Below are positions 8,828-17,646 of a stretch of DNA of 35,759 bases, piece by piece. Position numbers and translations under genes: made by a program. The notes under the pieces are model-generated. The model ran no database searches. It was not told where the DNA came from and saw only the letters and a list, made by a program, of their open reading frames with translations. The stretch covers positions 1-35,759 of the forward strand of contig JAFUDC010000045.1 in NCBI GenBank assembly GCA_017459345.1. Reading direction: 5' to 3'. The DNA comes from Eubacterium sp. GTDB taxonomy: Bacteria > Bacillota > Clostridia > Lachnospirales > Lachnospiraceae. Each line of letters starts with the position of its first letter. Within the stretch, counting starts at the first letter, position 1.

Positions 8828-9427
8828 ATGGCTATTGATAAAGAAGCAATCCGGGACCATATCCGGGGAATACTGATTGCACTGGGTGATGATCCTGACC
8901 GGGAGGGGTTGAAGGAGACTCCCGACCGGGTTGCCAGGATGTATGAAGAGGTATTCGAGGGGATGAATTACAGCAACCATGAGATTGCTCTCATGTTTAA
9001 TAAGGCTTTCTCTGATGATTTTTCCCAGGGCACGGAGAAGAGGGATATGGTCCTGGTCAGAGATATCCCCATCTTTTCCTACTGTGAGCATCACATTGCC
9101 CTCATGTATGATATGCATGTGGATGTCGCTTACATTCCCGCAGACCGGGTCCTGGGACTTAGCAAGATAGCAAGGATCTGTGATATGGCTGCAAAGAGAT
9201 TGCAGCTGCAGGAACGCATCGGGTCGGATATCGCAGAAATCATGGAGGAGGCATCCGGATCTTCTGATATTGCCGTGATCATCAGGGGAACCCACTCCTG
9301 CATGAGCGCCCGGGGCATCAAGAAGGCGGCAGCCTCCACAGTGACCACCACATTCCGGGGCCGGTTTGAGACAGACCAGGCACTGCAGAATCGGTTATAT
9401 ATGATGCTGACATCATCCAAAGGGTAA
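8828..9427 (+). CDS. folE: GTP cyclohydrolase I
   Basis: FolE opens and recyclises GTP to dihydroneopterin triphosphate, the shared precursor of folate and preQ0; its place between queE and queC points to queuosine supply. The 199-residue protein has zinc ligands Cys86 and His89 ([10 protein letters not shown]) and Cys158 (HSCMSARG), plus the signature [21 protein letters not shown] (shown in parts: GLSKIAR near 110-116, [11 protein letters not shown] near 122-132). The start at 8828 has AGAGGAGA 7 nt upstream; an in-frame start at 8795 would overlap queE and lacks such a site. Confidence 0.96.
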   Translation: MAIDKEAIRDHIRGILIALGDDPDREGLKETPDRVARMYEEVFEGMNYSNHEIALMFNKAFSDDFSQGTEKRDMVLVRDIPIFSYCEHHIALMYDMHVDVAYIPADRVLGLSKIARICDMAAKRLQLQERIGSDIAEIMEEASGSSDIAVIIRGTHSCMSARGIKKAAASTVTTTFRGRFETDQALQNRLYMMLTSSKG

Positions 9428-9475
9428 TTGTCGTGACAGAACAGTAGATCAACGATTTGACGAAAGGAAAGATAT

Positions 9476-10165
9476 ATGCAGGAATTAAAGAATAAAAAAG
9501 CCGCTGTTGTCGTGTTCAGCGGCGGACAGGACTCCACAACCTGTCTTTTCTGGGCACTTGCCCGGTATAAGTCCGTAATCGCCCTCTCTTTTGATTACGG
9601 TCAGAAGCATATTAAGGAATTAGACTGCGCAAGAGCAATCTGCAGCAAATACAAAGTGGAACATTATATTATGGACATGAGCCTCCTTAATCAGCTGGCT
9701 CCCAATTCTCTGACCCGGCAAGATATCCCGGTAGATGAGGAGGCTCCGGAGCAGGGGACGCCCAATTCCTTCGTGGACGGCAGAAACCATCTCTTCCTTT
9801 CCTATGCGGCAGTCTTTGCCAAGCAGAGAGGTATTACCGATATCATCACAGGGGTTTCCCAGAGTGATTTCTCCGGCTACCCGGATTGCAGGGATGTCTT
9901 TGTCAAATCCCTGAACACTACCCTCAATCTGGCCATGGACTACCCCTTCGATCTGATCACTCCCCTGATGTGGCTTGATAAGAAGGAGACATGGGCTCTG
10001 GCCGATAAGCTGGGCGTCATGGATATTATCCGCAATGAGACCCTCACCTGCTATAATGGGATCATGGGAGATGGCTGCGGCAGCTGTCCTTCCTGTAAGC
10101 TGCGCAGGAAGGGGCTTACCGCTTACCTGGAGTCTGTCAATCGTCTTCCAGATTCTGTGACATGA
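9476..10165 (+). CDS. queC: 7-cyano-7-deazaguanine synthase
   Basis: QueC converts carboxy-deazaguanine to preQ0 with ATP and ammonia. The PP-loop SGGQDS is at residues 15-20. A four-cysteine zinc site is near the C-terminus at Cys192, Cys201, Cys204 and Cys207 ([17 protein letters not shown]). The length, 229 residues, is normal. An AGGAAAG site precedes the ATG. The last 29 nt overlap the 3' end of the convergent HPr-like gene (10137-10403), and I see no terminator between them. Confidence 0.96.
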   Translation: MQELKNKKAAVVVFSGGQDSTTCLFWALARYKSVIALSFDYGQKHIKELDCARAICSKYKVEHYIMDMSLLNQLAPNSLTRQDIPVDEEAPEQGTPNSFVDGRNHLFLSYAAVFAKQRGITDIITGVSQSDFSGYPDCRDVFVKSLNTTLNLAMDYPFDLITPLMWLDKKETWALADKLGVMDIIRNETLTCYNGIMGDGCGSCPSCKLRRKGLTAYLESVNRLPDSVT

Positions 10166-10403
10166 TCTGCTTCATGGCCTTAAGGGCCTCTTCCTCATCC
10201 GGCCCCTGGCAGACACATAAAACCTTATCCCCCCTGCGAAATGTAGCACTGACTACGCTGATAATACTTTTGGCATTCATATCCATATACTCGGTCTTCA
10301 GATGTATCTCCGATTTAAACTGCCCTGCAACATTGGTAATCTTATTTGCCGGTCCCAGATGAATCCCCTCGGGGTTCTCAACTGTAAGCTCCGCCTGTAC
10401 CAT
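10137..10403 (-). CDS. HPr-family protein with an atypical active site
   Basis: This 88-residue protein aligns without gaps to HPr numbering. His15 (GIHLGPANK) and the regulatory Ser46 (NAKSIIS) are both present, but position 17, an Arg in canonical HPr (H-A-R-P-A), is Gly. In the PTS, His15 passes phosphate from Enzyme I to EIIA; Arg17 helps both transfers. It may therefore be a weak PTS carrier or a regulatory paralogue comparable in idea to Crh, which keeps Ser46 but lacks His15. The gene is alone between queC (29-nt convergent overlap) and an MBL-fold hydrolase, with no PTS genes nearby. The function beyond the fold is inference. Confidence 0.85.
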   Translation of the reverse strand: MVQAELTVENPEGIHLGPANKITNVAGQFKSEIHLKTEYMDMNAKSIISVVSATFRRGDKVLCVCQGPDEEEALKAMKQIMSQNLEDD

Positions 10404-10432
10404 AAGGTCAAATCACCTCTTCCTCTTCCATA

Positions 10433-11149
10433 CTATAATTCAATCTCAAAGCACTCTCCCTGCCGGCTGATATCCATGATGCGGCTGCCCAGATACTTTG
10501 AGTCATTCTTCGCTTTATATGTCTTCAGGTAGTCATAATTCTCCCAGAGATGAATCGGGAAAACATAGCGGCCCCCGACACTGGAGAGGAAGACATCCAT
10601 CCCGTATCCTCCGGCATACTCCTGGCGGGGATCAAGAACAACAAAGGCGATATCAATCTTCTCACCCACAATCTTGGCAATCTCGCCTTTGTACTCCCTC
10701 TGTCTTCTTCCCTCATTCTCCTCATCGGAATCACCCGGCCAGTACCACCAGTGAAGATCTCCGGCATGGTAGACAGTCAGGCCATCCATCTTAACCAGGA
10801 ATGCAACTCCCTCATCCGTGGACCAGAGAGTTTTTATGCGAAGGTCTCCCACAGAGGTTTCCTGGTCAGAATCCATAAATGTCACATTCTCCGCCTTCTT
10901 CCAGTCACTGCTTCCCGTCCGAATATCATCAGAAAGGATATAATCCACATTGACACAGGCGTTCTCCAGCTTAAAGATATCCCTGCTATAATGGTCGTGA
11001 TGAACATGGGAGGCAAATACATAAAGGTGCTTTTTCGAATCTATCTCCGGAACCTTCCCCTCCCAGTAATCAAACAGCAGGTAGGCAGAATCTGTTTCCA
11101 CCAGAACACCGCTGTGTTTAATATAGGTTACTTTGCATATCTTACCCAT
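10433..11149 (-). CDS. MBL-fold metallo-hydrolase
   Basis: This is a 238-residue metallo-beta-lactamase-fold protein. The dinuclear metal motif HxHxDH is seen as HVHHDHYS (His48, His50, Asp52, His53); YHAGDLHWWYWPGD in the middle supplies the bridging aspartate region, and FPIHLWENYDY near 200 a further histidine. It resembles the broad UlaG-like hydrolase group, but the substrate cannot be told. It starts 34 nt after the CDF transporter gene and ends 29 nt before the HPr-like gene on the same strand, so it may belong to one transcript with them. Confidence 0.8.
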   Translation of the reverse strand: MGKICKVTYIKHSGVLVETDSAYLLFDYWEGKVPEIDSKKHLYVFASHVHHDHYSRDIFKLENACVNVDYILSDDIRTGSSDWKKAENVTFMDSDQETSVGDLRIKTLWSTDEGVAFLVKMDGLTVYHAGDLHWWYWPGDSDEENEGRRQREYKGEIAKIVGEKIDIAFVVLDPRQEYAGGYGMDVFLSSVGGRYVFPIHLWENYDYLKTYKAKNDSKYLGSRIMDISRQGECFEIEL

Positions 11150-11183
11150 TCACTTTTCCCTTCTCTTTGCGAATCTCCTGAGA

Positions 11184-12095
11184 TCATCCATGAGCCAGCT
11201 TATGCCCTTCCGAATGATCCTCACAGGGATTCACATGAACCATCACATGCTTTGCTTCGGCAAATGTCTGCTCAATCTTATCGTGGACCCTGTGGGCGAT
11301 TTCATGGGCCTGGGTCAGTGACTGACTGGCATCTGCAGAAATCTCCACATCCACATAGTATTTTGAGCCGAACATTCTGGTGCGGATATCATCAATGCCG
11401 CAGACCCCGTCCTGCTGCAGGATCAGTTCTCTCATCTCATTAAGAATATCCTCCCCCACAGAGGCATCCACCATCTTATCCACCGCATCTTTAAAGATAT
11501 CATATGCCGCCTTAAAAATAAAGAGACAGATTACCACAGCCGCAATCGGATCAAAGATGGGGTATCCCAGCCTTGCTGCAGTGATTCCGATCAAACTGCC
11601 GACAGAGGATAAGGCATCAGACCTGTGGTGCCAGGCATCTGCCATCAGGGCCCCGGAATTGATTTTATCAGCATTAATCTTAGTATACCAGAACATTAAC
11701 TCCTTGACAACAATAGAGATTATGGCGGCGATCAGAGCCAGAAGTCCGGGTTCCACCAGAGATCCCCGGCCGGAAAGGATAGTTCTGATACCGGAATACC
11801 CTATCCCTGCACCGGTAAAAACAAGCATGACCGCCAGTACAATGGAAGCCACGCATTCAAACCTCTCGTGCCCGTACTGGTGCTGGTCATCTGACTCCTT
11901 GCTTGATATATGAATCCCGATCATAACCACAAATGTGCTCAGTACATCTGACAATGAGTGAACCGCATCTGATACCATGGCCCCGGAATGAGCGATAATT
12001 CCTGCAATCAATTTCAAGGCTGAAAGGCCTACGTTGGCAGCAATGCTCACGTTGGAAACCCGCATGGCAATACTTTTTGATTCCTGTGACGTCAT
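11184..12095 (-). CDS. cation diffusion facilitator (CDF) family divalent metal transporter
   Basis: This 303-residue protein has about six membrane helices (residues 15-205) and a cytoplasmic C-terminal domain. The metal-site motifs of the family are visible in helix II (DAVHSLSD) and helix V (ADAWHHRSDALSS). The family exports Zn, Fe, Mn or related ions with proton antiport at the cell membrane. The C-terminus is His-rich (NPCEDHSEGHKLAHG), which could bind metal. A GGAGGG site precedes the ATG. Upstream are a promoter-like pair and a perfect dyad at 12219-12233 that could bind a metalloregulator. The metal cannot be assigned. Confidence 0.92.
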   Translation of the reverse strand: MTSQESKSIAMRVSNVSIAANVGLSALKLIAGIIAHSGAMVSDAVHSLSDVLSTFVVMIGIHISSKESDDQHQYGHERFECVASIVLAVMLVFTGAGIGYSGIRTILSGRGSLVEPGLLALIAAIISIVVKELMFWYTKINADKINSGALMADAWHHRSDALSSVGSLIGITAARLGYPIFDPIAAVVICLFIFKAAYDIFKDAVDKMVDASVGEDILNEMRELILQQDGVCGIDDIRTRMFGSKYYVDVEISADASQSLTQAHEIAHRVHDKIEQTFAEAKHVMVHVNPCEDHSEGHKLAHG

Positions 12096-12183
12096 TTAAA
12101 AACCCTCCATATATGCATGATTCTCTGTCTTGGCCTTCAAGGCTCTTGTCTTAGCTTAGTATCGAAAATGTAATCCACTATAC

Positions 12184-12211
12184 TTTATACTATAATGTAA
12201 ATATTAGTCAA
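12184..12211 (-). promoter_or_regulatory. candidate promoter of the CDF gene
   Basis: TTGACT (12206-12211), a 16-nt spacer and TATAAA (12184-12189) lie on the minus strand, about 90 nt before the start codon. Several overlapping TATA-like hexamers make the exact -10 uncertain. Confidence 0.55.
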
Positions 12212-12218
12212 TATATAC

Positions 12219-12233
12219 ATTTGTTATACAAAT
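12219..12233. promoter_or_regulatory. candidate operator upstream of the CDF promoter
   Basis: ATTTGT-TAT-ACAAAT is a perfect 6-bp inverted repeat with a 3-nt centre, 8 bp upstream of the candidate -35. Its position suits a repressor or activator site; the binding protein is unknown. Confidence 0.4.
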
Positions 12234-12319
12234 CATACATATCATCGGAAAAACTGACAGGAGATTGAGATGTGATACTTTATATCGTCCCTGCTTACCG
12301 GAGGTAGGGAAAGTAAACG

Positions 12320-12349
12320 AAAAAAGGGCTGACACATCAGTGTCAGCCC
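12320..12349 (-). terminator. intrinsic terminator of glpK
   Basis: A perfect 10-bp stem GGGCTGACAC/GTGTCAGCCC (12326-12335 with 12340-12349) with a 4-nt loop is followed on the minus strand by six T (12320-12325), about 40 nt after the glpK stop. Confidence 0.93.
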
Positions 12350-12390
12350 AATAGGTTTAAATGATATTAAACGATATAGTCGGACGATAA

Positions 12391-13887
12391 TTAGTCTTCC
12401 TTAGCCCAGCCATAGGACAGCTTAACGGCTTTCTTCCAGCCCTTGAGGAGCTTAGCACGTGTGGCATCATCCATTGCCGGCTTGAACTCTTTGTCGATAG
12501 CCCAGTTAGCGATAACGTCTTCTTTGCTGTTCCAATATCCAACAGCAAGACCTGCTAAGTAAGCAGCACCCATAGCGGTTGTCTCTACGCACTGCGGACG
12601 AAGAACAGGAGCATCGATGATGTCAGCCTGGAACTGCATTAAGAAATCGTTCTTACAAGCACCACCGTCAACCTTCAGAGCTGCCAGCTTAACGCCTGCG
12701 TCAGCCTGCATAGCCTCAAGGATATCATAGGTCTGATATGCCAGGGACTCAACTGTAGCACGGATGATGTGAGCCTTGTTACATCCACGTGTTAAACCAA
12801 CGATGGCACCACGAGCGTACTGATCCCAGTGAGGAGCTCCAAGACCTGTGAAGGCAGGAACTACGTAGCAGCCGTTTGTATCCGGAACCTTATTGCAGAA
12901 GAACTCGGAATCCGGAGCTGCGTCAACTAACTTAACCTCGTCACGGAGCCACTGGATAGCAGCACCAGCTACGAATACGGAACCTTCGAATGCGTACTCA
13001 ACATCTCCGTCAAGTCCCCATGCGATTGTGGTAACAAGACCGTTCTCGGATAACTTCTTCTCTTTACCAATGTTCATCAGCATGAATGTACCTGTTCCGT
13101 ATGTATTCTTAGCTTCACCTGCTGTGTAGCATGTCTGGCCGAATAATGCGGACTGCTGGTCACCTGCAGCACCTGCGATCGGGATTGCGCCGCCGAATAA
13201 GGACTCGTCTGTCATACCGTAAATCTGGCTGCTCGGGCAAGCCTTCGGGAGCATAGCCTTCGGAATGTTAAGCTCTGCAAGAATCTCATCATCCCACTGA
13301 AGTGTGTTGATGTTGAAGAGCATGGTTCTGGAAGCGTTGGAGTAATCTGTTACATGAACTTTTCCGCCGGAAAGCTTGTAGATCAGCCATGTATCAACGT
13401 TACCAAAGTATAACTCACCCTTCTCAGCTCTTTCGCGAACGCCTGGAACGTTCTCAAGGATCCAGCGAATCTTGGAGCCGGAGAAATAAGCATCGATTAC
13501 AAGACCGGTTTTCTCTCTGATGGACTCAACTAAGCCTTTTTCCTTTAAGGAATCGCAATACTCGGAAGTACGACGGCACTGCCATACGATTGCGTGGAAT
13601 ACAGGCTCGCCTGTAACCTTATCCCAAACGATAGTTGTCTCACGCTGATTGGTGATACCGATACCAGCGATATCAGCTGCTGTAACACCTAACTGCTCCA
13701 TAGCCTTCTTAGCTACTGAGTACTGAGTATTCCAGATCTCGTTAGCATCATGCTCAACCCAACCTGGCTGTGGATAATACTGTGTGAACTCTTCCTGAGC
13801 AACACTGCAGATTTCACCCTTCTCATTAAATAAGATACAACGATTACTTGTTGTTCCAGCGTCTAACGCCATCATGTACTTAGCCAT
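12391..13887 (-). CDS. glpK: glycerol kinase
   Basis: GlpK phosphorylates glycerol to glycerol-3-phosphate. The 498-residue FGGY-family protein has the N-terminal phosphate motif [12 protein letters not shown], the [15 protein letters not shown] segment and the C-terminal [18 protein letters not shown] region. I start at 13887 because GGAGG lies 8 nt upstream; the reading frame is open further upstream but lacks a ribosome site. Unlike its neighbours it strongly prefers GCT, GGT, GTT, TTA and ACA codons, which suggests high expression or a different history. No glpF or glpD is adjacent, and it has its own terminator. Confidence 0.97.
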   Translation of the reverse strand: MAKYMMALDAGTTSNRCILFNEKGEICSVAQEEFTQYYPQPGWVEHDANEIWNTQYSVAKKAMEQLGVTAADIAGIGITNQRETTIVWDKVTGEPVFHAIVWQCRRTSEYCDSLKEKGLVESIREKTGLVIDAYFSGSKIRWILENVPGVRERAEKGELYFGNVDTWLIYKLSGGKVHVTDYSNASRTMLFNINTLQWDDEILAELNIPKAMLPKACPSSQIYGMTDESLFGGAIPIAGAAGDQQSALFGQTCYTAGEAKNTYGTGTFMLMNIGKEKKLSENGLVTTIAWGLDGDVEYAFEGSVFVAGAAIQWLRDEVKLVDAAPDSEFFCNKVPDTNGCYVVPAFTGLGAPHWDQYARGAIVGLTRGCNKAHIIRATVESLAYQTYDILEAMQADAGVKLAALKVDGGACKNDFLMQFQADIIDAPVLRPQCVETTAMGAAYLAGLAVGYWNSKEDVIANWAIDKEFKPAMDDATRAKLLKGWKKAVKLSYGWAKED

Positions 13888-13923
13888 AAGTAAAACCTCC
13901 TTAAAACAATAAGCCATTATTTC

Positions 13924-13984
13924 GGTCAACCTTCCCTGTTGACCAACACGTATATAATAACATATCCCCCAAAATATGTGTCTA
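13924..13984 (-). promoter_or_regulatory. glpK promoter region with two dyads
   Basis: A weak promoter-like pair TAGACA (13979-13984) and TTATTA (13955-13960) with 18-nt spacing lies on the minus strand. Downstream, between promoter and ribosome site, is a perfect 7-bp inverted repeat GGTCAAC-7-GTTGACC (13924-13944). A second, 6-bp dyad (ACATAT..ATATGT, 13960-13979) overlaps the spacer. The first dyad is well placed for a repressor or an mRNA hairpin. The rest of the 13.9-14.19 kb gap shows no gene. Confidence 0.45.
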
Positions 13985-14180
13985 GACAATTCCAGACTTT
14001 TGTCGTATTTCATAGTCTTTTTGCACTATCTTTTTGTGTATAATTCAGGCGAAAAGATACAGATTACATAATGAGAATCATTTGTCTTAGATTGAGCATC
14101 GGCAAAATGACCTCAGTGTAAAATCTATGTAAAACTATGTGCGGATATCTTCTTTTCACAAATGTTAAAATATACGCAAA

Positions 14181-14214
14181 AACATAAAAGAGACCGGCAT
14201 TATGACCAGTCTCT
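14181..14214 (-). terminator. intrinsic terminator overlapping the SpoU-methylase stop codon
   Basis: On the minus strand AGAGACTGG (14206-14214) pairs with CCGGTCTCT (14189-14197) over 9 bp with one wobble, followed by T-rich sequence TTTATGTTTTT. The stop codon at 14200-14202 lies in the loop, so translation reaches into the terminator. It ends the cdaA-cdaR operon. Confidence 0.8.
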
Positions 14215-14973
14215 CTGTCTCATCACTTCATACATGATCAGGCCTGCAGCCATAGCAGCATTCAGGGATTCCGTATTCCCCTTCATGGGAATCCGGATCA
14301 GACGGTCAGCCAGACTGGCAGTTTCATCTGTCAGACCATTGCCCTCGTTTCCAATCAGAAATGCTGCAGGCTTTTTATAATCTTCCTCATAGAATATCTT
14401 ACCCTCAAGATGGGCAGCATAGACCAGGATACCCTCTCTCTTCATGGCAGCAAGAGCCCCGGCAAGATCTTCAACCACCAGAAATGGCATCCGAAAAACA
14501 GCACCCATGGTAGACCGGATTACCTTGGGGTTGTAAGGATCCACACAGTCTCGATTCATAATGATCCCCGTCACCCCGGCAGCTTCCGCAGTCCGCAGAA
14601 TCGTCCCCAGATTACCCGGGTCCTGCAGATTCTCAAGAACCATAAAACAGGGAACCCCGGCAGAAGAAATCAGGTCAGAGAGCGGCCAGTGCCTGGGGCG
14701 GACCACCGCAATGACCCCCTGGGGTGTCCTGGTGTCCGAAAGATGACGGCATACATTATCACTGATACATTCATACCTGTAACCAGCCAAACGGTCTCCA
14801 AACCGATGCTCAAATTCCTCTGTGAGGTAAACTTCCCTGAGCTGCCCGGCAGGAATCTCAAAAAACATCCTGGGACCCTCTACCAGAAAAGATTCCTGTT
14901 TTCTCCTCTCTCTGGCGCTCTTCTTCAGACTGATCAGATTTTTAATCTTTGGATTGGACACGGAAGTTATCAT
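14200..14973 (-). CDS. SpoU/TrmH-family RNA 2'-O-methyltransferase
   Basis: This 257-residue SPOUT-class SAM methyltransferase contains all three SpoU motifs: LENLQDPGNLGTILRTAEA (about 109-127), FLIGNEGNGL (about 205-214) and IPMKGNTESLNAAMAAGL (about 227-244). An N-terminal L30e-like substrate-binding domain precedes them (SNPKIKNLISLKK near 5-17). The likely target is 23S rRNA 2'-O-ribose (RlmB-like), but a tRNA target cannot be excluded. The ATG at 14973 has GAGG 6 nt upstream; a TTG 6 nt earlier is too close to that site. It is the last gene of the cdaA operon, 12 nt after the TetR gene. Confidence 0.9.
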   Translation of the reverse strand: MITSVSNPKIKNLISLKKSARERRKQESFLVEGPRMFFEIPAGQLREVYLTEEFEHRFGDRLAGYRYECISDNVCRHLSDTRTPQGVIAVVRPRHWPLSDLISSAGVPCFMVLENLQDPGNLGTILRTAEAAGVTGIIMNRDCVDPYNPKVIRSTMGAVFRMPFLVVEDLAGALAAMKREGILVYAAHLEGKIFYEEDYKKPAAFLIGNEGNGLTDETASLADRLIRIPMKGNTESLNAAMAAGLIMYEVMRQRDWS

Positions 14974-14985
14974 GATCAACCTCTT

Positions 14986-15516
14986 TTATCCGTATATTTT
15001 CTTGAGAATCAGAAGCATCTGCCTTATCATCTCATCAATGTTCTCTCTGAAATCATTCTCCACCCATTCCACAATATACTGGGTTATTCCAAGGATCAGA
15101 AAGCGGTGAACGAATTCTCCGTCTATATCCTCCAGATCAGGGCGGATGATTTCGTTGGGGCGGTACTCATTGGATATTCCTTTCTCGATGAGGGGGTAGA
15201 TGGCCTGCCGCAGGTATCTGGTCTCAATGTTGGATATGATATTCCTCATAATCAACCGGTTATCCCGCATCCAGTTAAGCAGCAGGTGCATTACATCTTC
15301 CCAGGATTGTTCCTCATACATACGCCCCTCATGAATCAGCTCATATTCAAAGGCTGCAGTCATCAGATCATAGATATTATCATAATGATAATAAAATGTC
15401 TGCCGGTTCACGCCGCATTGCGAAGCAATCTTCTGAATCGTAATTTTCGGAAACGGATACTTTTTCATCAGTTCCATAAATGCCTTACATAGCAACACTT
15501 CTGTCTTTTGTTTCAT
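14986..15516 (-). CDS. TetR/AcrR-family transcriptional regulator
   Basis: This 176-residue protein has an N-terminal helix-turn-helix (about residues 10-52) with ITIQKIASQCGVNRQTFYYH, the recognition-helix pattern of TetR proteins, and an all-helical ligand or dimer domain. The C-terminal half resembles the TetR_C_7/DhaS-like group, on weak evidence. Its ATG follows the cdaR stop after a single nucleotide (TAATATG) with GGGAG upstream, so it is translationally coupled to the cyclic di-AMP genes. Its ligand and targets are unknown; autoregulation of the operon is only a guess. Confidence 0.88.
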   Translation of the reverse strand: MKQKTEVLLCKAFMELMKKYPFPKITIQKIASQCGVNRQTFYYHYDNIYDLMTAAFEYELIHEGRMYEEQSWEDVMHLLLNWMRDNRLIMRNIISNIETRYLRQAIYPLIEKGISNEYRPNEIIRPDLEDIDGEFVHRFLILGITQYIVEWVENDFRENIDEMIRQMLLILKKIYG

Positions 15517-15517
15517 A

Positions 15518-16747
15518 TTATTCTCCCAAAGTGACTGTTATTCTTGCTGTCTGTTCCACCGCTGCTCCCTCAATCTCTTTCACGTGGACAGTCAGCTCAT
15601 GTCTTCCTTCCTCAAGACCTTCTACATTAATCCATGGATCAAAGTCTCCTATCTTCAGACTCTGAATCAGGGATGATGTACCCTCTACGGTCATTGAGTA
15701 CTTGTTATTGCTGTCAAATGTAACCTTTCCCCCGCTATTACCCTTAACTGTGATATCTTTTTCGGAAAAGCTTACTGTTCTGCTTATAATCTTCTCTATG
15801 GTTGCCTTCGCTTTTACATCTGTGGTTTCATCCACAAGCTTTACATTATTCTGCGACAGCTGGTCTGCAATATTCAGATTCCATTCATTGGTATCTGTGA
15901 GACCATCAAGAGAGATATCATCAAGATCAATGGAATTGATGGCATTCAGCTCATCTCTTGGTGCTGCAATCAGAATAGATTTGGGCTCATAGTCAAAGCT
16001 CACCAGATTATATCCGGAAGCCGGCAGGCCGCTGTACTCAAGATTAATCTTTACGGATTTGCTCTTCCAGACCTCTATCTTCACATCGATATCCGTAGTA
16101 TCCATCTCAATCTGAGAACTGCTGATCACCTCTCCATCCTTATCATAAAGAACCGGCTTAACCCTGGCAGTTCTTTCCTCACTGATCTCCCCATCCAGGT
16201 TCACTTCTGCCCGGATTTCCCTGGCATTCTTCAGCAGATGTACCGGGCCGGTAACTTTAACCAGATTGGGGGTTCCTGTAGTCTTGCCGATGGCATATCC
16301 TTCCGCAGCCTCGCCATTCACTTCCACGTTTACAGGCACACTGACGCTGGTGGTCTTCTCCTCCTTGATCACCATGGCCTTCACATTGCCAAGAGACAGT
16401 TCCAGCTGGTCAGAATACCTTTTGTTCTTCACATCCACCTGGATCTGAATGGCATAAACCTCTGACATATTGGAAAAATCAGCCACAGCTTCGATGTCCT
16501 CGGCGCTTAATCCGCTTACGATACTGTTTTTGCCTCTGACGGTAACTGATACCGTATCGCCGCTGACAACCTCATAGGCATATCCCCTGCCGGTCACCTT
16601 ATCCTCATTCTTGATCTGAACCTTAATCCCGTTGAACCGCTTGGTCACAACAGGATCAGTGGTATTGGCAACCAGGAGCCATATGATTACCGCAATAAAA
16701 ACGGAAAGAATCTTCATGCCGGTATTATTCATTATTTTGTCTTTCAT
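15518..16747 (-). CDS. cdaR: YbbR-domain protein CdaR, regulator of diadenylate cyclase
   Basis: This 409-residue extracytoplasmic protein is anchored by one N-terminal helix (about 11-27, MKILSVFIAVIIWLLVAN) and followed by repeated YbbR domains of roughly 80-90 residues, for example near 35-115, 120-205 and 215-300. Partial repeats continue to the C-terminus. CdaR proteins bind CdaA and modulate cyclic di-AMP output. The gene overlaps the end of cdaA by 23 nt, which indicates coupled translation; an alternative ATG lies 15 nt further in. The family is well established, but the sign of its effect here is unknown. Confidence 0.93.
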   Translation of the reverse strand: MKDKIMNNTGMKILSVFIAVIIWLLVANTTDPVVTKRFNGIKVQIKNEDKVTGRGYAYEVVSGDTVSVTVRGKNSIVSGLSAEDIEAVADFSNMSEVYAIQIQVDVKNKRYSDQLELSLGNVKAMVIKEEKTTSVSVPVNVEVNGEAAEGYAIGKTTGTPNLVKVTGPVHLLKNAREIRAEVNLDGEISEERTARVKPVLYDKDGEVISSSQIEMDTTDIDVKIEVWKSKSVKINLEYSGLPASGYNLVSFDYEPKSILIAAPRDELNAINSIDLDDISLDGLTDTNEWNLNIADQLSQNNVKLVDETTDVKAKATIEKIISRTVSFSEKDITVKGNSGGKVTFDSNNKYSMTVEGTSSLIQSLKIGDFDPWINVEGLEEGRHELTVHVKEIEGAAVEQTARITVTLGE

Positions 16748-17615
16748 TTCTCAACAGATCCTTCCATCTCTTAAATACGTCCACATTATTCTCGGATGCC
16801 TTCAGCGGAGCAAGCCTCTCCGTCAGTTCTTCTCTTGTAAGATTCTGGTAGAGATGTCCATCCTCGGCTACGGATACCGCCCCGGTTTCCTCTGACACAA
16901 TAATCGTTACACTATCGGAAACCTCACTGACACCCAGGGCTGCCCGGTGTCTTGTTCCATATTCCTTTCCCACGTTCATGTTATCGGTAAGAGGAAGGTA
17001 GCAGGTTGCGGCCACAATCCGGTTGCCGCGAAGGATCACTGCCCCGTCATGGAGAGGGGTGTTATGCTCAAATATATTAATCAGAAGCTGGCTGGTGAGT
17101 AATCCATCCACAGGAATTCCTGTTCTCTCGTACTCTCCCAGGGCAACCTTTCTCTCAATCACCATGAGCGCACCGGTCCTGGCCTTACCCATCTCAAAGG
17201 CTGCTCTTACCAGCTCGTTGACTGTCTTATCCGTCATAGCCGAACTCTCCTGTCTGACATCCCCTGATGTAAAGAGGAGATTAGTAAATATATTCCGGCG
17301 TCCAAGCTGCTCAAGAGCCCGTCTCAGTTCCGGCTGGAAGATAATGATTGCTGCGGTAATTCCTACTCCCAGGGAATTGGAAAGCAGCCAGGAAATGGTG
17401 TTCAGCTGGAATACTGCGGCAAAAAAGGCAAAGAGCAGCAGTACGATGATTCCTTTAAAGAGGGTCCATGCCCTGGTCAGCTGAACCCACTTGATGATCT
17501 GGTAGACGATCACGCTGATAATGATGATCTCAATCGCGCCCTTTATTCTCATCGATGGAAGGGATAACCAATATAAATACTTTTCAAATATTTTCTGCAG
17601 ATGTTCTAAAGTCAT
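16725..17615 (-). CDS. cdaA: diadenylate cyclase CdaA
   Basis: CdaA makes cyclic di-AMP from two ATP. The 296-residue protein has three membrane helices (about 26-44, 53-72, 78-94) and a cytoplasmic DAC domain. The catalytic DGA motif is at 190-192 (PLHDGAVILRG) and RHR at 222-224 (YGTRHRAALGVS). The length is usual for CdaA. AGGAAGG precedes the ATG. It sits 31 nt after an unknown multi-pass membrane protein and overlaps cdaR. Cyclic di-AMP controls potassium and osmotic balance in Firmicutes. Confidence 0.97.
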   Translation of the reverse strand: MTLEHLQKIFEKYLYWLSLPSMRIKGAIEIIIISVIVYQIIKWVQLTRAWTLFKGIIVLLLFAFFAAVFQLNTISWLLSNSLGVGITAAIIIFQPELRRALEQLGRRNIFTNLLFTSGDVRQESSAMTDKTVNELVRAAFEMGKARTGALMVIERKVALGEYERTGIPVDGLLTSQLLINIFEHNTPLHDGAVILRGNRIVAATCYLPLTDNMNVGKEYGTRHRAALGVSEVSDSVTIIVSEETGAVSVAEDGHLYQNLTREELTERLAPLKASENNVDVFKRWKDLLRNERQNNE

Positions 17616-17646
17616 GTATTACCTTCCTGTCTTCCTGCTAAACATA

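Noticed and set aside
13887-14013. Longer glpK form starting 42 codons upstream
   Set aside because: The extension lacks a ribosome site, crosses the promoter-like region and dyads, and is absent from the family; GGAGG at the proper distance supports 13887.
14410-15492. Long plus-strand reading frame of 360 codons
   Set aside because: It lies wholly opposite the SpoU methylase and TetR genes, has no recognisable domain or ribosome site, and reads as an antisense shadow.
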